Of a stretch of 64,000 nucleotides of DNA, positions 34,573 to 48,900 are shown piece by piece. The notes below the pieces were generated by a model. That model was not told where the DNA came from, searched no databases, and saw only the letters and a program-made list of their open reading frames with translations. The stretch is from Heterodera schachtii (taxonomy: Eukaryota; Nematoda; Chromadorea; Rhabditida; Heteroderidae): positions 459,675-523,674 of the forward strand of contig SIJG01000021.1 in the NCBI GenBank assembly GCA_023374025.1, written 5' to 3'. Each line of letters begins with the position of its first letter. Within the stretch, counting starts at the first letter, position 1. A program made the translations under genes and the position numbers.

Positions 34573-36578
34573 ATGAACAATTACGAATTCGCCATGAATT
34601 CGCCTCACATGGAAATGGCCAAATTCAAGGAGTTCATGGACGACTCTAGTGAAGAATTTGTCGCTTTGTCACCGATGATACAAAACCAGCGAGATTGGAG
34701 CCCATATTCGAACCAAGGAGGGTAAGGAAAAGGGGAAACACTTGTCGTCATGCAATTCGTTAGAGCACACACTTGAAGTCCGAAAACTAGTTTTAAACAG
34801 CGGTTATGAAACGGGAACGAAAAGCAAAAAAGTAAACAATTGAAAAACGGGGCAATTTTCTTAAGTTATGATTGCAGTTTTAATGAGTCAAATTTAATTC
34901 GTTTTTGATAATAAATAACGCTCTGCTGATTATTAGATGGACGGTCCTTTATTGGGCCGAGGTAATACTGGAGAATCTGGGCTCCACCCAAAAAAAATTT
35001 TTTTTTGTTTCTTTTATAAAAAGATTAACCCTGGGGTTTTCGGGGCTTCTGATCACAAATATTATATTAGATTTGCACATTGATTCTATCATTTATTTTA
35101 AAAGTCATAGATTTTCGAAATTTTTTCAATATGGTCAAATGTTTCTAAAAATTGATTATTGGCAGGTAATAAGTGTTTTGTTTATGTTTCTGTGATTGTT
35201 CTATGATCATCTCATTGGCTAGTAAAAAGTGCTGCTTATATATGGTTGCTTCACTCGAAAAAGGCTGCAACATTTGACCATATTGACAAGATTTCAAAAA
35301 TCTAAGATTTTCAAAATCAATGATAGAATCAATGATTTTTGCAAATCTGATATCATATTCGTGATCAGAAGCCCCGAAAACCCCCGGGTTAGTCTTTTTA
35401 TAACAGAAAGAAAAATTTTTTTGGGTGGAGCCCAGATTCTCCAGTATTACCTGGGCCGAGTTTAACTGCACATAATTATTTGAAATGCTCGTATCAATTA
35501 TATTGAATTAAAAAAATAAATCCAGGACCGTTTGTGTGTTGGTTGGTGACGATTTTGTCGTGGTCGCTAACGACACTCGTCTGACGGGCGATGCTGAAAT
35601 TGAGATTCTGTCGCGCAAGTGCGAAAAGACGCACATTTTGTATGTCTTCTTTTTGTTTTATTTGTGCATTCTCTTCTCTCCGTGCTTACAATTTGTGATT
35701 TTTTAGGACCAACAAAATCATAATGACTTCTTGCGGATTTTACGGCGATGTGCTCCAATTGAGGCGCATTCTCGAGGTTTTTGGGGATACAAATCACTGA
35801 AAGTTGTGTTTTTTGCTTCTTTCAATACGGTTTCTTTAGCTGCGTATTAACCACTACGAGTTTATCTACCAGAGGCCCATGTCTTTGGACCAGTGCGGTG
35901 AAATGCTTTCCCGTACTCTTTACTCGCGTCGTTTTTTCCCCTATTTCACGGGGACCATTATTTGCGGAATTACCAGTGATGGTAAATGAATTCGTGTTAT
36001 TCCATAATTTATTTATTTTTCTACTAATCCTCTCCTTTTTCAGGCCGTGGTGACCTTTACAGTTACGACCCGGTTGGGTGTATTGAAACCAAATTATTCG
36101 AAGCAAGTGGAAATGGTGGAAGCACTCTGAGTACATTCTTCGAGAATCAATGGGCCTACTCGACGGTCGCACCCGAGGAGCGTAAAAACATGCCAAAACG
36201 GACTTTGGAGCGTGCTCTTTCGGGTAAGCCAAAATGGGACCAATAAAATGGCAAAAGGTGTTTTATGTTATTTAATTTAATTTTTTGATTTTGGATTTTC
36301 CATTTCTGGATGACAGACGATATTTAAGTTATCCGTGATGCTTTTCGTGGGCTGTCAGAGCGCGAGACAACCACCGGCGACTCTCTCAATGTGTATTGGC
36401 TGCAGGCGGGCGACGAAAAGGCACGTGATTTTGCATTTTTCTTTGGCGGTTTATCCATGGGATAATGAGAGTGCACTTTTTAGAGTTACCCCAATTTTCC
36501 TTTTCGAAAACCAATTATCAATTTTTATTTTGTTTCCTTTAGGTTCATCAGGAGACTTATCGCCTGCGTGGAGATTAG
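34573..36578 (+). CDS. pbs-6: 20S proteasome subunit beta-1 (PSMB1/beta6)
   Basis: Non-catalytic beta6 subunit of the 20S proteasome core. Exons 34573-34721, 35526-35639, 35707-35776, 35840-35981, 36044-36223, 36329-36420, 36543-36578. Seen: WSPYSNQGGTVCVLVGDDF, VVVANDTRLTGDAEI, MTSCGFYGDVLQLRRILE, LYSRRFFPYFTGTIICGI, GDLYSYDPVG, ERETTTGDSLN and the end VHQETYRLRGD; this follows human PSMB1 block by block. The final intron must start with GC (AAG|GCACGT at 36421); the nearby GT gives the wrong frame. Intron 1 holds a 491 bp MITE. Confidence 0.94.
34961..35451. mobile_element. Inverted-repeat MITE in pbs-6 intron 1
   Basis: 491 bp, ends GGTAATACTGGAGAATCTGG and its reverse complement, exact 8 bp target-site duplication TGGGCCGA (34953-34960 and 35452-35459). 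Arms of about 200 bp; inner part shares GATCA(C/G)AA(A/T) and GCCCCGAAAAC blocks with the copies near 10 kb. Same family as 9772-10241. Confidence 0.92.
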
Positions 36579-36778
36579 CCGCTTTTCTGTGCAGTTGTTG
36601 GAAATAATCCGATCATTTTTTGTCTCCGTCGGCATATTTTTTTTCTTATAAATTCTGCCATTTTTTCATTTTATTTCCCTTCGGTTTTCTTCCGATCGTA
36701 CTTTTCTGAATTTTAGTTAATATGTTTTTTAAAATTTTTATTCATTTTTCTGCCAGCAGAATTTATTGCAAATAGTGG

Positions 36779-39700
36779 ATGTATCTGCTGCAACTGATCA
36801 GAGGGTATCCGCACTTTATCCCATTTCTCATCATTTTGATGCTGACGCCTTGCACCGATCGGCTGCTTTCGACTTCAGCATCACTCGTTAATGAGTCCGT
36901 TGTTTGGGGTCCAAAAATAAATATCGAAATGAGTCTATTTTCAGCACTTCCCCTCATTCGGTGGTTCAGTCCGAACAGCTAAGGCCCGATTCGCCCTCTG
37001 TCGCGGCACCAACGGACAACGACGCCGCAACACCAGCGGAGGCTACTAACACACCGTCTTCCCTTCCTCCCGTGGAACAGCCGCCATTTTCCTCCCTTCC
37101 GCCCACTCACGCGACCGTTGCGGACGACCAACAGCAGCAACACCCGCACCCGAAGCGCAACTACGCATCCAAAGATTGTGGGGCAAAGGTAATCCAAATG
37201 GATCTTCTGAAATTTTGATTTCACATTTTAATTCTTTTGTAATTGTCATTTAAATGTTGCAATTTAAGGTTTTGTATTGGAATGCTGAGGCCGAAAACCG
37301 CGGTGCCATTCTCAACGACCCCGAAAGGGACGATTACATGCGCAACCCGTGTGAACGGGCGCAGAACAAATTTCTGATCATCGAATTGTGCGAGACTATT
37401 CAGGTACCTAATTAAATATGTCTACAATAATAAACAATTGGTTTTTAAAATTAGATGATTCGTAATTAGTTAATTATTTTTTTCTTTATTTTTTAACCTT
37501 AAAAATAAATCCACAAATTTTCAGCCCACTGCGCTGGAAATAGCCAATTTCGAACTGTTCTCCTCCAGCCCCCGGCAGTTTCGCGTTTGGGGCAGTGAAA
37601 GGTATCCCACGCAAGAATGGGCACTCATCGGCGAGTTTGAGGCATTGGACAATCGCGAAGTGCAGCTGTTCAATGTGTTCGAACACACTTCATACGCCAA
37701 ATTCGTTAAGGTAATGATCATTTTCGTCTCTAGTTGTCTCCATTGAGTTTTCAAAGCCAATAAAAATTGATTTTTTAAGATCTTGAAAATTTAAAAGACC
37801 ACAATTTTAAATCAGGCTTCTCTGATCTTAATGTTAGCCCAAAATTCATTTTCATGGCACCAAAATTTATTTTTTTGCACAAAATACAGTTGGAACTGCT
37901 CACTCACTATGGGTCGGAGCACTACTGCACACTGAGCACTTTCCGTATGTACGGCACCTCAATGGTCGACGAATACGAAGCGGAAACTGTGGTGGCGGTT
38001 GACGCCATGCAACAACAGCAACATCAACAACAGATGGACTCGGTGTTCGGCCGCACATTCGCCACACTTCCGTCCACAAATTCAGCAGCGGTGAATGAAG
38101 CTGTGGTGGCCACGGGTGGGGAGGAGGACAACAGACAGAACAACGGCACAACAACGGAAAAGACACCGCTGACGACAGTGGTAATTCACAGGCCGACCGA
38201 ACAGCCAGATGTTTTGCGACGCTGTCGCAAGTGCCCATACGAAATGACGTCGCAGTGTGATTGGTTTTGCCACGTGTTCTTTGGCCATCATCAGAATCAA
38301 CGGACGACAGAGATGACAAAAGCGACGGATTCTTCCTCTCCATCCGCAACTTTGCCTCTGGCTAAGGTTCTGTCAAAAAATGGGAGAAATTCACCCCCCC
38401 CCCCCCCTTCCCGAATCAGTTAACTCAAAATAGTTTCCTTAAAAAATCTTAGTATTTTTACTAAAAAAAAACCTGGGGAATCCCCCGACTGACGTAAAAT
38501 GCATTTGTGTTAAATACAATTTGATAGAGCAGAGAATTTTAATTTATGAGCATCAAAAACCGGAATATACGATTAAAAAAAAGAATATTCACAGGTATCT
38601 TCCTCACTGCTCATGGAATTTCTCAACCGAATTTCGCCCATTCGTTCCGCAATTTGCGCAGCTTCTTCAATTCCTCGACTCAAAACATGCGAATTGAATG
38701 GGAAGAATGGGAACAACCAGAAAGCAGCGACAGAAAGAACGGAGGTCGAAAAGGTGGCAACGGATGAGCAAAAGCACACACAAAACAATCAACAACAACG
38801 CCAAACAGTACAAGGACAACAACAGCAGCAGCAGAATCAGTCGCCAGGGACAGGGAGTTCAACAGATAACGCCAACGACGACAGCAAAAGCAACAACAAG
38901 AACAACGACAACTCATTTAACAGCGGAAGCAGCAACATTCCTCAGGATGCTGAAAAAGGGGCACAAAAACAGCCGCCGCAGACACCACCTCCAGTCCAAC
39001 AACAGCAAACAGTACAACAACCGAAAAGACCAACATTGGACGCAAAAGTGGTGGACAAAAGTGAGTTGTTGACCTAAAAAACTAAAGATTATAAAATCTT
39101 CTTTTCTTATTTTGAAAATCTGCAAAATTTATCATTTTGAATTTTTAAAAGATCTAAATATTTTTTATTATATTTTGAGAATTTCAATTAGACGAATTTT
39201 TGAAAAATTTTTAGAACTTATAAGGAAACTTAGATTTTTATATTTTTTAAAATTTTCTCGGGCGAAATGGCATGTTAAATAATTGTTAAGGTAATTTGAC
39301 TCCTATGCCGGGTACCAGTTCAACACACAAAGAGTCGGTGTTCATGAAACTGAACAAGCGACTGACAGTGTTGGAGCAGAACATGTCGCTGAGCAGTGAG
39401 CATTTGCTTGAGCTGAGCAGGCGCTGTGTGAACGGAGCGGCGCGGGCGGAGAGCGAATTGAAACAGCAAAGGGAAGGCATTGCCAAGGAAGCCGAACGCA
39501 TGGCCAAGCAGGAGGCCAACCGAGTGGAGACGGAGATGAGACAGAAGGTAAATGATTGACCAAATACGGAGCATACTTATACCATTCAACCCACCCAAAT
39601 TATTCCTATTAATATTCGTGCCAAAAATATTTTTAATGATATTATTTATTGGTTTTTATACAGATCACCGAATTGCAAAATGAAGTACGCCGTCTCTCCC

Positions 39701-40534
39701 AACAGCTCCAATCGGTCCAAACAACTGTTCAAGCGACTGGCACTGGTGGTTTTTTCTACCGACCCATGCTTTCCCCGATGCACGGGTACAGTGCAAGCGA
39801 CTCGCACTGCAGAGGCGAACAAGGTGTGTCCAAGTTGGAAAACTGATCAAAAACACTAACCAATTTGGGGAAAAGCTACTATAGTTATTTAATTAAATTT
39901 CAAAATAACGCTTTATTCCGTTTTTTAAGCATGCCTTCTCAGTGATGCAATGATGGGCACAACCCTTTCGCCATTGCACAGCACTTCAGCTGCTCCTTAC
40001 AGCGCGAATTCAATGCCGGTCTCCGCCCATTCAACATTTGAGGGGAAAACGATGGATGGACTTTGGACGGTAATCTATGGGTAGAATGACTAAATATTTA
40101 AAACCCAATCAATTTATTGTTTTTCATTGCTTCATTTGGTACCGGAAGACTAATTATTTATATCTCAACGTTTCTTTTCAAATTTTTGGGCAGACCGTAA
40201 TGAAATTGCAAACTCCCCCCACCCCCTCCTTAATATAAGGCAATGTTTCTGATGCCTTTTCCTTTAGACCAGCCAGGTCGTCTACCTAATGCTTCTGGTC
40301 CAACTCGGCACCCTCGTCATGCTCAAACTGTCCCGCGTTCTTTTTGCTCGTTTCCTCAATCAGTGCTGGTCAGCCATTGCAGCGCAACCGTTCTCAACAT
40401 CCGCCGCAATGCAACTAAAACATTTGTCAACGCCATCATCAGCGGAAACGACAACGACGGCGAATTTGACGGACACCATAATGAACACTTCTCGGCATTC
40501 ATTGCCATTGCTCAACTCGTCATCCCTCCACTGA
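36779..40534 (+). CDS. SUN-domain protein of the SUCO/Opt (SLP1) type
   Basis: ER/nuclear-envelope membrane protein related to vertebrate SUCO. Ten exons: 36779-36894, 36945-37188, 37269-37403, 37525-37710, 37890-38366, 38595-39060, 39291-39547, 39664-39823, 39930-40069, 40268-40534. Seen: a signal-peptide-like start (FIPFLIILMLTPC), a Pro/Thr/Gln-rich spacer, then the SUN domain (NYASKDCGAK, FLIIELCETIQ, ANFELFSSSPRQFRVW, GSEHYCTLSTFRMYGTSMVDEY). This is followed by a Gln/Asn-rich low-complexity region, a Cys/His stretch (CRKCPYEMTSQCDWFCHVFF), the coiled coil SVFMKLNKRLTVLEQNMSLS as in SUCO, and a transmembrane helix (VVYLMLLVQLGTLVMLKL). The first donor (GTCCGT) is weak. Length about 760 residues, well below human SUCO. 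Confidence 0.88.
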
Positions 40535-43500
40535 TTGTTTCAGAGATTTGACTAAATAGGAAACACTCACAATTAACTGATTTGAGTTTGCTTATTCACA
40601 AAATTCCTTTTTGAATTAGTCCGATCTCTGCCGATTGACCGACTGACTGACATTTCATTTCTAATGTCTGTAAAGAATGCTATTTCCTGACATGGGTATT
40701 ACACAACATATTTATTGTTTTTGATGAAGATTGTCCATCAATCCACACTGTATGATGCCGTGGGTCTGTGCCCTTGTTTGTGTATATTTTTGTTGTCCCC
40801 CGCCCCTTAAGGATTCGCACTTAGAAATTCCCAAAATCGCCACGCATTGTCATAATGTTTCTGTTTTTGACCACAAAAATGCGCAGACCGAACAACCCGA
40901 CCACTATTTAATACAGTGTAAATTATTTGTGTTTTTCTTGGGTCATTTCACTGCTGTGATTGTGCTCATCCATCTTTTTCCTTTATTATTGTTTTCATTT
41001 ACTGACACTGACCCATCTGTGATTGGTTCGTATTTTTATTTAAAACGGAAGTAAATGTCTTATTCATTTTTGCTAACTTTTTACATTCTTTTTGAATTTA
41101 TTTTTTCTTACAATTATTTTTTGTTAAACCCAAGTAAAAATTTAGGAAATAATGGGATGGGAGATTTGGTTAAACTTTGGGGAAAATTATATAAATTTTT
41201 CAATGTCTCAAGCGAACACAAAATTTTAAAATAATGGATGGACTTAACCGTCGAGTTTATCCGGGCTAAAACCCAGGTTTTTTGGAGTCCACCGATATTT
41301 CCGAAGTTTAGATTCAAATCCCATTAAAAATTTAAAATAATAATTCCATTTTCCATAAAATGTGAATTTCAATTTTTTTAAAATTTGTATTTCCTTAACA
41401 AATTTTGCGGATTTTCCTCCTCTGGAGGTTCGCTCGTCCTTTGTCCATGTCCAAGTCGGGGTACTCGCGACGAGAACTCTGTAAAGGTCTAAAATGAAAA
41501 ACAAATGCAGAAAAGGATTATAAAATTAATCCCTTAGTGGTGTGCGATTCGACGTGAAATATCTCGGGTTTTTCTTCTCGTTCTCAATTATCGGGGTCAT
41601 TTCTACGTAAAAACCGATTTTCGCACAACCTACTCCTTTTAGCCCCGGGAATGTGCCGAGAGACCTCATTTTTGGGTGTTCCGAGGCTGAACCTGCCCCA
41701 ATCAAAGGATATCTAAATTAAATAAAATATTTTCTATAATTTAGTTATTATGCCCATTATTTTTCCTGATTTGATTTTGCCTATGTGTTCTGCTGATTTT
41801 GTTCTTTGCCATTTGGCCAACTCTGTTTATTGCGGCTTTTCATTCCTTTCACTTCCATTCCATTAAATGGCATCAACACCAATGACAGACAGTTCAGCTC
41901 TCGCGTCGGCTATTTGGCGACAGATCAACGGATGGCCAAAAACATTTTGTCTACATTTTGATGGAATGGGACATTTCAATAATAATTTCCCCTCTCATTG
42001 ACTTTCACTAATCGACCGATTGTCTATATATGTTTTGTTAATTTGTTTTCTGTCCATAATTCTTTCATTCCCTGAAAAGTGAAAACCCAAAAATGCAACT
42101 TTTTTGAGCGTTTCCTTTTAATTCTCTGGCACATAATATTTTCGTGTGCCGATGAAAATAATTGCTCTCTCTCTCCTCTCACTTTTTTGTCACCTTTTTG
42201 CCCTGGGCATTTTTCCCTGGGGGACCTAACTGACGGACGACACGCCAATTTTTCAGCATTTCACCGTTTAATGGACGACGACAATTGCCGTTGATAAAGG
42301 GACATTTTCGTTGTTTAATTGGGCAAAAGCAAAGGCCGCTGCCAAAAAAGCAGCGAGAAAAAGGAAAGGATCAAAAGGCAAATCAAATGAATGAAAGTCA
42401 ATTTAAGCGCCATTCCCTCCCCCCCCCCCCCCGGCAAAACAAAATAAATGTGCATTTTTAATTGGGCCAACCCATTTTATTGAAGCATACTATGAATAGT
42501 TGAATAATAAAAAAGTTTTATCCTTTTTCCGGCAAAGGAATGCGCGAAAACCAGGAGCAATTCCTTTATATTTCATCCAATTAATTGCTTCGTGTTGTTG
42601 TTGCCCGGGGCACCGTTTGCCATTTTTTATGAATTTAGTAAATTTTTACAAATTTTCGATGTGACTAGCAAATTGATAAAAACAATTAGCCATTTCCTAA
42701 ATTGAATAAGCTGATTAATTCGATTACCTAGACAATTTGGTTTCATTTTGCTGATTTGACTTCTTTTTGCCCACAATTCCACACTAAAAAAATGTTTCAA
42801 GATAATTTGATCATTTTCGAATTTTGAAGCATTTTTGGGTTCTCTTTTAATATACATATAAAATAAATATTATCACTCTATTTTATTTATTTTTTCCATT
42901 CAAATAATGTTTTTTAGCATTAAATAAAGGAGAATTTTCATTCTGGAATTTTGTTACTTTTCAACAACCCAACTTGTATTATAAATTAATTCATTTTTAT
43001 ACATACATAGCAATTTCACTGATATTCAAAAAATATTATTATTATTATTATGCTTATTAGCAACATATCTTCGTCCCCTATAATTACGCCACTGCCTAAT
43101 TAACCTCCACCACTCATCATCGTTATCGTTGTCGTATATTGTCGCTTTTCCCTCTAATTAATCTCCATTTGCCATTGGATTCGTCCGTTTCTCATTCCCT
43201 ATGGGCCAATCATCGCATTGCCGGTGCCGACAACAATAACGAACAAAATGTTTTTGGCCACTCCCGTCACAATTCGTTCTGGCATGGGCTCCCGAAGGCC
43301 CAGCCAATTGCTAATAGACACGGCAAAAAGTAAGGAAAGATGGACGAAAGGGCAGGGGAGGGACGCAAATGGCATTTGTAAAGTGATGGACAAAGTGATC
43401 AGGGACCAACCCAAAATGGCAGTGAATCGGCATTGGGTCTGTGCCAAATGTTCGAACGGCAAAAATGCCCCGGGGGTTTAACAAAATTTAAATGGGCGAG

Positions 43501-45932
43501 AGAAACCGTGACCAAACAAAAGCAACCTCAGGAACAAACAGAACGGTCTTTTACGAAGGTGTAAGGCATTATTCCAAAACGGTGTCAAATGGAGGGGGGG
43601 GGGGGGGGGGAAGGGGTTGCCTGGGGGAGTGACGGAGTGCCAATGCCATAAACAAACAATGGGACGGGCAAAGGACTGTTGCTGACAAAGCACCACAACG
43701 GCCAATGAATGCCATCACAAACACCGGGCAAATGCCGCCTTTTTGACTTCCGAATCCATGCCGAAAATGCCTTTAGCGGTATTTGGAAAGCTTATTTTCA
43801 AATGTTTGCACTTTAAATGATTTCTTGTGACATTTTTCGCTGCTTTTTTCGCTTTTATTTTGCTTAATTAAAAAAACTGTTTTTGTTTTCACTTTCAAAG
43901 AATTTACTGTTGTTTCAAAATTAACTTTTTGGCATTTTTTCTATGAAATTCTTTCATTTTATGCTAAACCAATTTAGCAAATTTAAAAACATCCATCAAA
44001 ATGCTATTTTTGAGCCTTTTTTTGGCACCGGAAAAGCAATTGTTGCCTCTCTTTTTCGTGTGTCACCCCTTTTTTTTGCCTCAGTTTCACAAAATCCGCT
44101 CAAAAATCCCTCCGCTCCCACGAAGGTTAGAATTCAATGGACAAACTGCAACAAAGTGCCGAAAATTTTCACTCCATTCTTTCCAACAAAATTGAGTTTA
44201 GACGAGGGCGGAGGAAGGCGAAAAGAGTGAAATATTACGTTAAAATGCAATAAAAATATATAACTTTTAAATATCATTTGTAAAACGAATAAATAATTTA
44301 AAATTTAATTTATAAACGCAAAATGAAAGGCGCTTTACGTATATTTATTCGATTTTAATACACATTTTTATTACTTTCTCACATATGTATTTATTTATGT
44401 TAATTGCTTATGTAAAAAGTAAGGCCACATTTGCATTTGCTTCTTGGCTTGCGATGGCCAAAATCGGCATAAAATGAATATAATAATTCAATTTGCATAC
44501 ATAATTTTTTGGCTGACAAAATATGCCAATGCGTTGCGACAAAAAAAAGGCAGCAAAAAGTTTTTTCTTGGACCCAAAATGTCAAAAAAAAAAAAAATTG
44601 GATATTTATTTTCAGAAAATTCACAAAAATACAAAATTTAAGCTAACATTTAGCCGCGATATTTTTAATGAATTGACAAGAAAATAATTCTTTTCAATTA
44701 AATTATGCCAATTAATTTTCATTTTTCATTGTACTGACCTTAAAAAGTTTAAATTTTGGGCATTTGTTTTCCCTTTCTTTTTCATTGTCAATCATTTAGC
44801 AGCTGTTTTATTTTCTTTAATTGTTAATTAATTAATTTTGGTAATTATTTAATTAATTATTTTTCAATTCCCCTTCCTCCAACCCCTCATTATTTAATTT
44901 TTTTAATTTTTTTGAAAATGAATTTTCTTGCGAATTCGACCTTTGCCTGGGTGCTTTTAGTTCCCTCTCCCCCACTCTCCTAAAGGCATTTTGCTTTGCC
45001 AAAAGCAAAATTTGGCGACAGCTGTCCCGGGCCAACTCCGCTGGTGGCATTTGTCCCCTGGGGGAGTGACGGGCGATCGGCGGCGGATCAACAGACCATC
45101 AAAAAAACCACAGCAGCAATTAATTACCATCATTATTAATGTGCCCTGTTGTAATATAGCACAACTCCCAGGTCAATGGAACATAAAATTTATTATGGAT
45201 TTCAAAATAATTTAATTTTCAAAAATTCTGGAAATTATTTGCCAAATAAAATAAATCGTTTTTTATTTTTTGACTTCCTTAAAATAATTATTGTGTATTT
45301 AATTTGTAATGGTAATCCAAATCGTCTCAAAATGTTTGCTCTCTCTCTTCCAAATAAATTAATTTTCCATTAAAATGCCCCCCCCCCCCCCTCTTTTTTT
45401 TGAGTGGCCCATTTTTGGAATGGTTTTGTGCTTTGCCGGGCGGCGTCCATTTCAATGGGATGATGTAAATTCCCCCGTAGGCAAAAAATTCATCGCCGAA
45501 GCAATGCCATCGGCGGGGGGGGGGGGGAAATGCCGCACGTCCAAAATTGAAAAAACCGAATGAACAACGAATGAATGAATGAATGAATGGCACTGGCCGC
45601 GACCATTTTAATGGTTTTTTTTCTCTTGGGAGAATTTTATTGCTCCAAAATGGCCTTAGCCGCCTTTTCAACCAACAGCTTAATTAATTAAATTATTGAT
45701 TTGGCTTTGGCAAGTAAAAGGTTGCATTTTGAACATTATTTTTACGACTCTTTGCTAATTCCATCAGAATTAGCTCAATTTTTGTTATTCATTTCAATAC
45801 CGTATCCCCCGTAATTGTCACCCCTCTCTTTTTTTTTTTACCGTATTAGCAGTGCATTTGGATAATTTATTTTTTTTCTTTTACTCATTTTCGCGCACCC
45901 ATTAATTATTGTCAGTGTCGCCGGTGACGTGC
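40535..45932. other. Long intergenic region
   Basis: Upstream of the potassium channel. Several frames of 60-110 codons occur but none shows family motifs or a sensible splice partner. Contains C/G runs near 42419, 43594, 45376 and 45518. A stretch at 41540-41710 with GCGATTCG ... TTTTCGCACAACC looks like part of an inverted repeat. Untranslated first exons of the channel could lie here. Confidence 0.4.
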
Positions 45933-48900
45933 ATGGACGAGCGAGTGGTGCTCAACGTTGGCGGAATTCGGCACGAGACGTACCAGGTAAAGGAAGTGCC
46001 GAAGGGATATGCCAATGCCATAATTTTGTTGGGATTTGTCATAATTATTCGAATAAAATGAAATTGTTGGGAAAGTTTTAAAAATAAATTAAAGTGAAAT
46101 AAATTGATGAATTTGTTTTTCTTAGGCCACTCTGAAGAAGATCCCCGCCACTCGGTTGTCGCGTCTGACGCCCGCTCAGTCCAATTACGACCCAATGCTT
46201 AACGAATACTTTTTCGACCGCCATCCCGCAGTTTTCGAACAGGCAAAATAATAAATAATAATAATAATTGAATAATAAATAAATGTTTCAAATGGCTATT
46301 TTCATTTGCATATTATTAAAACTTTTTTTGTCGGATTTTTATTCATATTTTTTGTTACTTTTTACGTACATATTATCAAAATGAGGTGGATTCATTCCCA
46401 TTGTTTACCTAAATTGTCAATACATAAATTATTACCTTTTAATTATTTTTCTAAGATTTTGAATTATTACCGCACCGGCAAATTGCACTATCCGACTTCG
46501 GTGTGCGGTCCGTTGTTTGAGGAGGAGTTGGAATATTGGGGGTTGGACGCCAATCAGGTGGAGCCGTGCTGTTGGATGACATACACACAGGTGGAGAATG
46601 GATGAAATGGCACAAAAAATGAAAAACAAAAAGGCAAAAAAAAACAAACAATGACATTTTATGAAAATGCCAAAAATAATTTTACGTGAATTATTTCGAG
46701 ATGAAAGATTAATTAATAAAAGATCAAATTTAATTGATTTGTTTAGCACCGCGACACGCAGGAGACGCTGGCGGTGTTGGACAAATTGGACACGGACGAA
46801 CTGAAGGACGAGGACCCGCAGACGCAGGAGCAGCACCGGATGAAGAAGTTCGGCTGGGAGGACGCCTTTTGGGAAGGCCGGCTCAACTGGTGGATGCGCA
46901 CAAAGCGTAAGGACCGACCGATGGGAGGAAAAGCCGTGGGGGATTTTGCGCAATAAACAAATAAATTTAATTCCAAATTTAACAAATCGCTTAAATTTTT
47001 TTATCTTGGGACAATCAAATAAAGTTTGCCGATTCTTTGTTCTTCGGTTCAGCACGGATTTGGGCCCTCTTCGACGAGCCCTATTCATCAACAGCGGCCA
47101 AAGTAAAAAATAGGGGGAAATTGGAAAATAAATTAGAAAAAAAGAATTAAAAATTGAAAATTAAATTCATTATTTATTTTTTTGTTTTTCATTTTCCTTT
47201 TTATTTCCCTTTAGGTGGTGGCTTCCATTAGTGTCTGCTTCATCTGCATTTCCATCTTTTCCTTCTGCTTCAAAACCCATCCGAGCTTTCGCATTCCAAT
47301 CCTTCAAATTTCGTAAAACATTTTAAATAAATTATTTAATTTATTTTTATTATTATTAATTTATTTTAGCAATTTGTCCGATTTCTCTTCCTCCCCGTCG
47401 GTGCCTCAACATTCGCATATTCATCAGCAGCAACAGTTCCATTCCCACTTCAATCAGCCCATTAATGTGCAACGGGTCGCCACTGAGCCACACAAAATCT
47501 TTGCCCAAGTAAACTTTTGAATTTAAGCCGTTTAAATAATCATTATTTATTTTTATTATATATTTTAATTTATTTGGTTTTTCAGATTGAATTTGTCTGC
47601 AACATTTGGTTCACCTTCGAAATCCTCGTGCGCTTTGTCTGCTGTCCCAATAAGCTCAACTTTTTCAAATATCCGCTCAATCTGATCGATTTGGTGGCCA
47701 CTTTAAGGTCCGTCCATCCGTTTATCCCTCAATTTTCTCTCTTAATTAAACACTTTCAAATTGTGCCAAATTGCCTCATTTCAGCTTCTACACTGATGCC
47801 GTGCTCGTTCGGCTGTTCAGGGACCAAGCCCCGAAGGATTTGGTGGAGTTTCTGTCGATGATTCGCATTCTTCGCCTGTTCAAACTCACTCAGCACCACC
47901 GCGGCCTTCAGATTCTCATCCACACATTCCGCGCATCTGCCAAAGAGCTGATGCTTTTGGTGAGTTATTCATTAAAAAGTTAATTAATTGCGCGTAATTA
48001 GTGGCAAGGCAATGGGTTTTATAAGGAACATTGAAGCATATAAATAAATAAAAAAATACTGCAGAAATTTTTTTTTGAAAAAATCATAATTCTCATTAAT
48101 GAAATAATAATTTATGATAATTTTCATTTTAATAATTAAATATTTTTACAATAACAATCAATTTAATTTTCCAGGTGTTTTTTCTGATTTTGGGTGTTGT
48201 CATTTTCGCCACTTTGGTTTATTACGCGGAAAAGACGGAGAACAATCCGAACAATCAATTCACTGCAAGCAATTTTTTTAAACAATTATTCTAAGAATTA
48301 TTCAATTTATAGTCAATTCCCGTGGGTCTGTGGTTTTCACTGATCACAATGACTACGGTAATGTTTCGATGTCCGCAAAATAATTTAAAATTCACTCATT
48401 TAATTCAGGTTGGATACGGTGACATGACGCCACAGGTAATTAAAAAGGAAAAGCATATAATTGAGAAACAGAGACAGAGATGTATTGTTATTAAAATTCA
48501 TCAGTCATTGGAGTGTAGAAATTTTTGGGACACCTATTTAGGCTTTATAGCATTTTTCTGTATGTATGCCCCCCCCCCCCCCCTCATCGCACTCCGCGCA
48601 CGCAAATTTTTGAAGCTAAAAATGCTCATTATTGGTACCCCTCCAAGCTAAAATCCTATGACCGTTGGACCGTCCCTGGGGTATGTTCTCCAATTGTACC
48701 CTTTCCCTCTCCCCTGGGGCCTTTCTTATTCAAACCATCATTGTTCCTTGTGCCCGTCCCATTCAGACTTACCTCGGCCGCCTCGTGGGCAGTCTCTGTG
48801 CCGTGATGGGTGTGCTGACCATCGCTCTGCCGGTGCCCGTCATCGTGTCCAACTTCGCCATGTTTTACTCCCATTCGCAGGCGCGTGAAAAATTGCCGCG

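Noticed and set aside
40731..41054. Plus-strand frame with hydrophobic stretches downstream of SUCO
   Set aside because: No partner exon, no family motif, composition explained by T-rich spacer.
43199..43481. Overlapping frames on both strands of about 87 codons
   Set aside because: Neither contains recognisable domain motifs; mutual openness on both strands suggests chance in a locally GC-richer segment.
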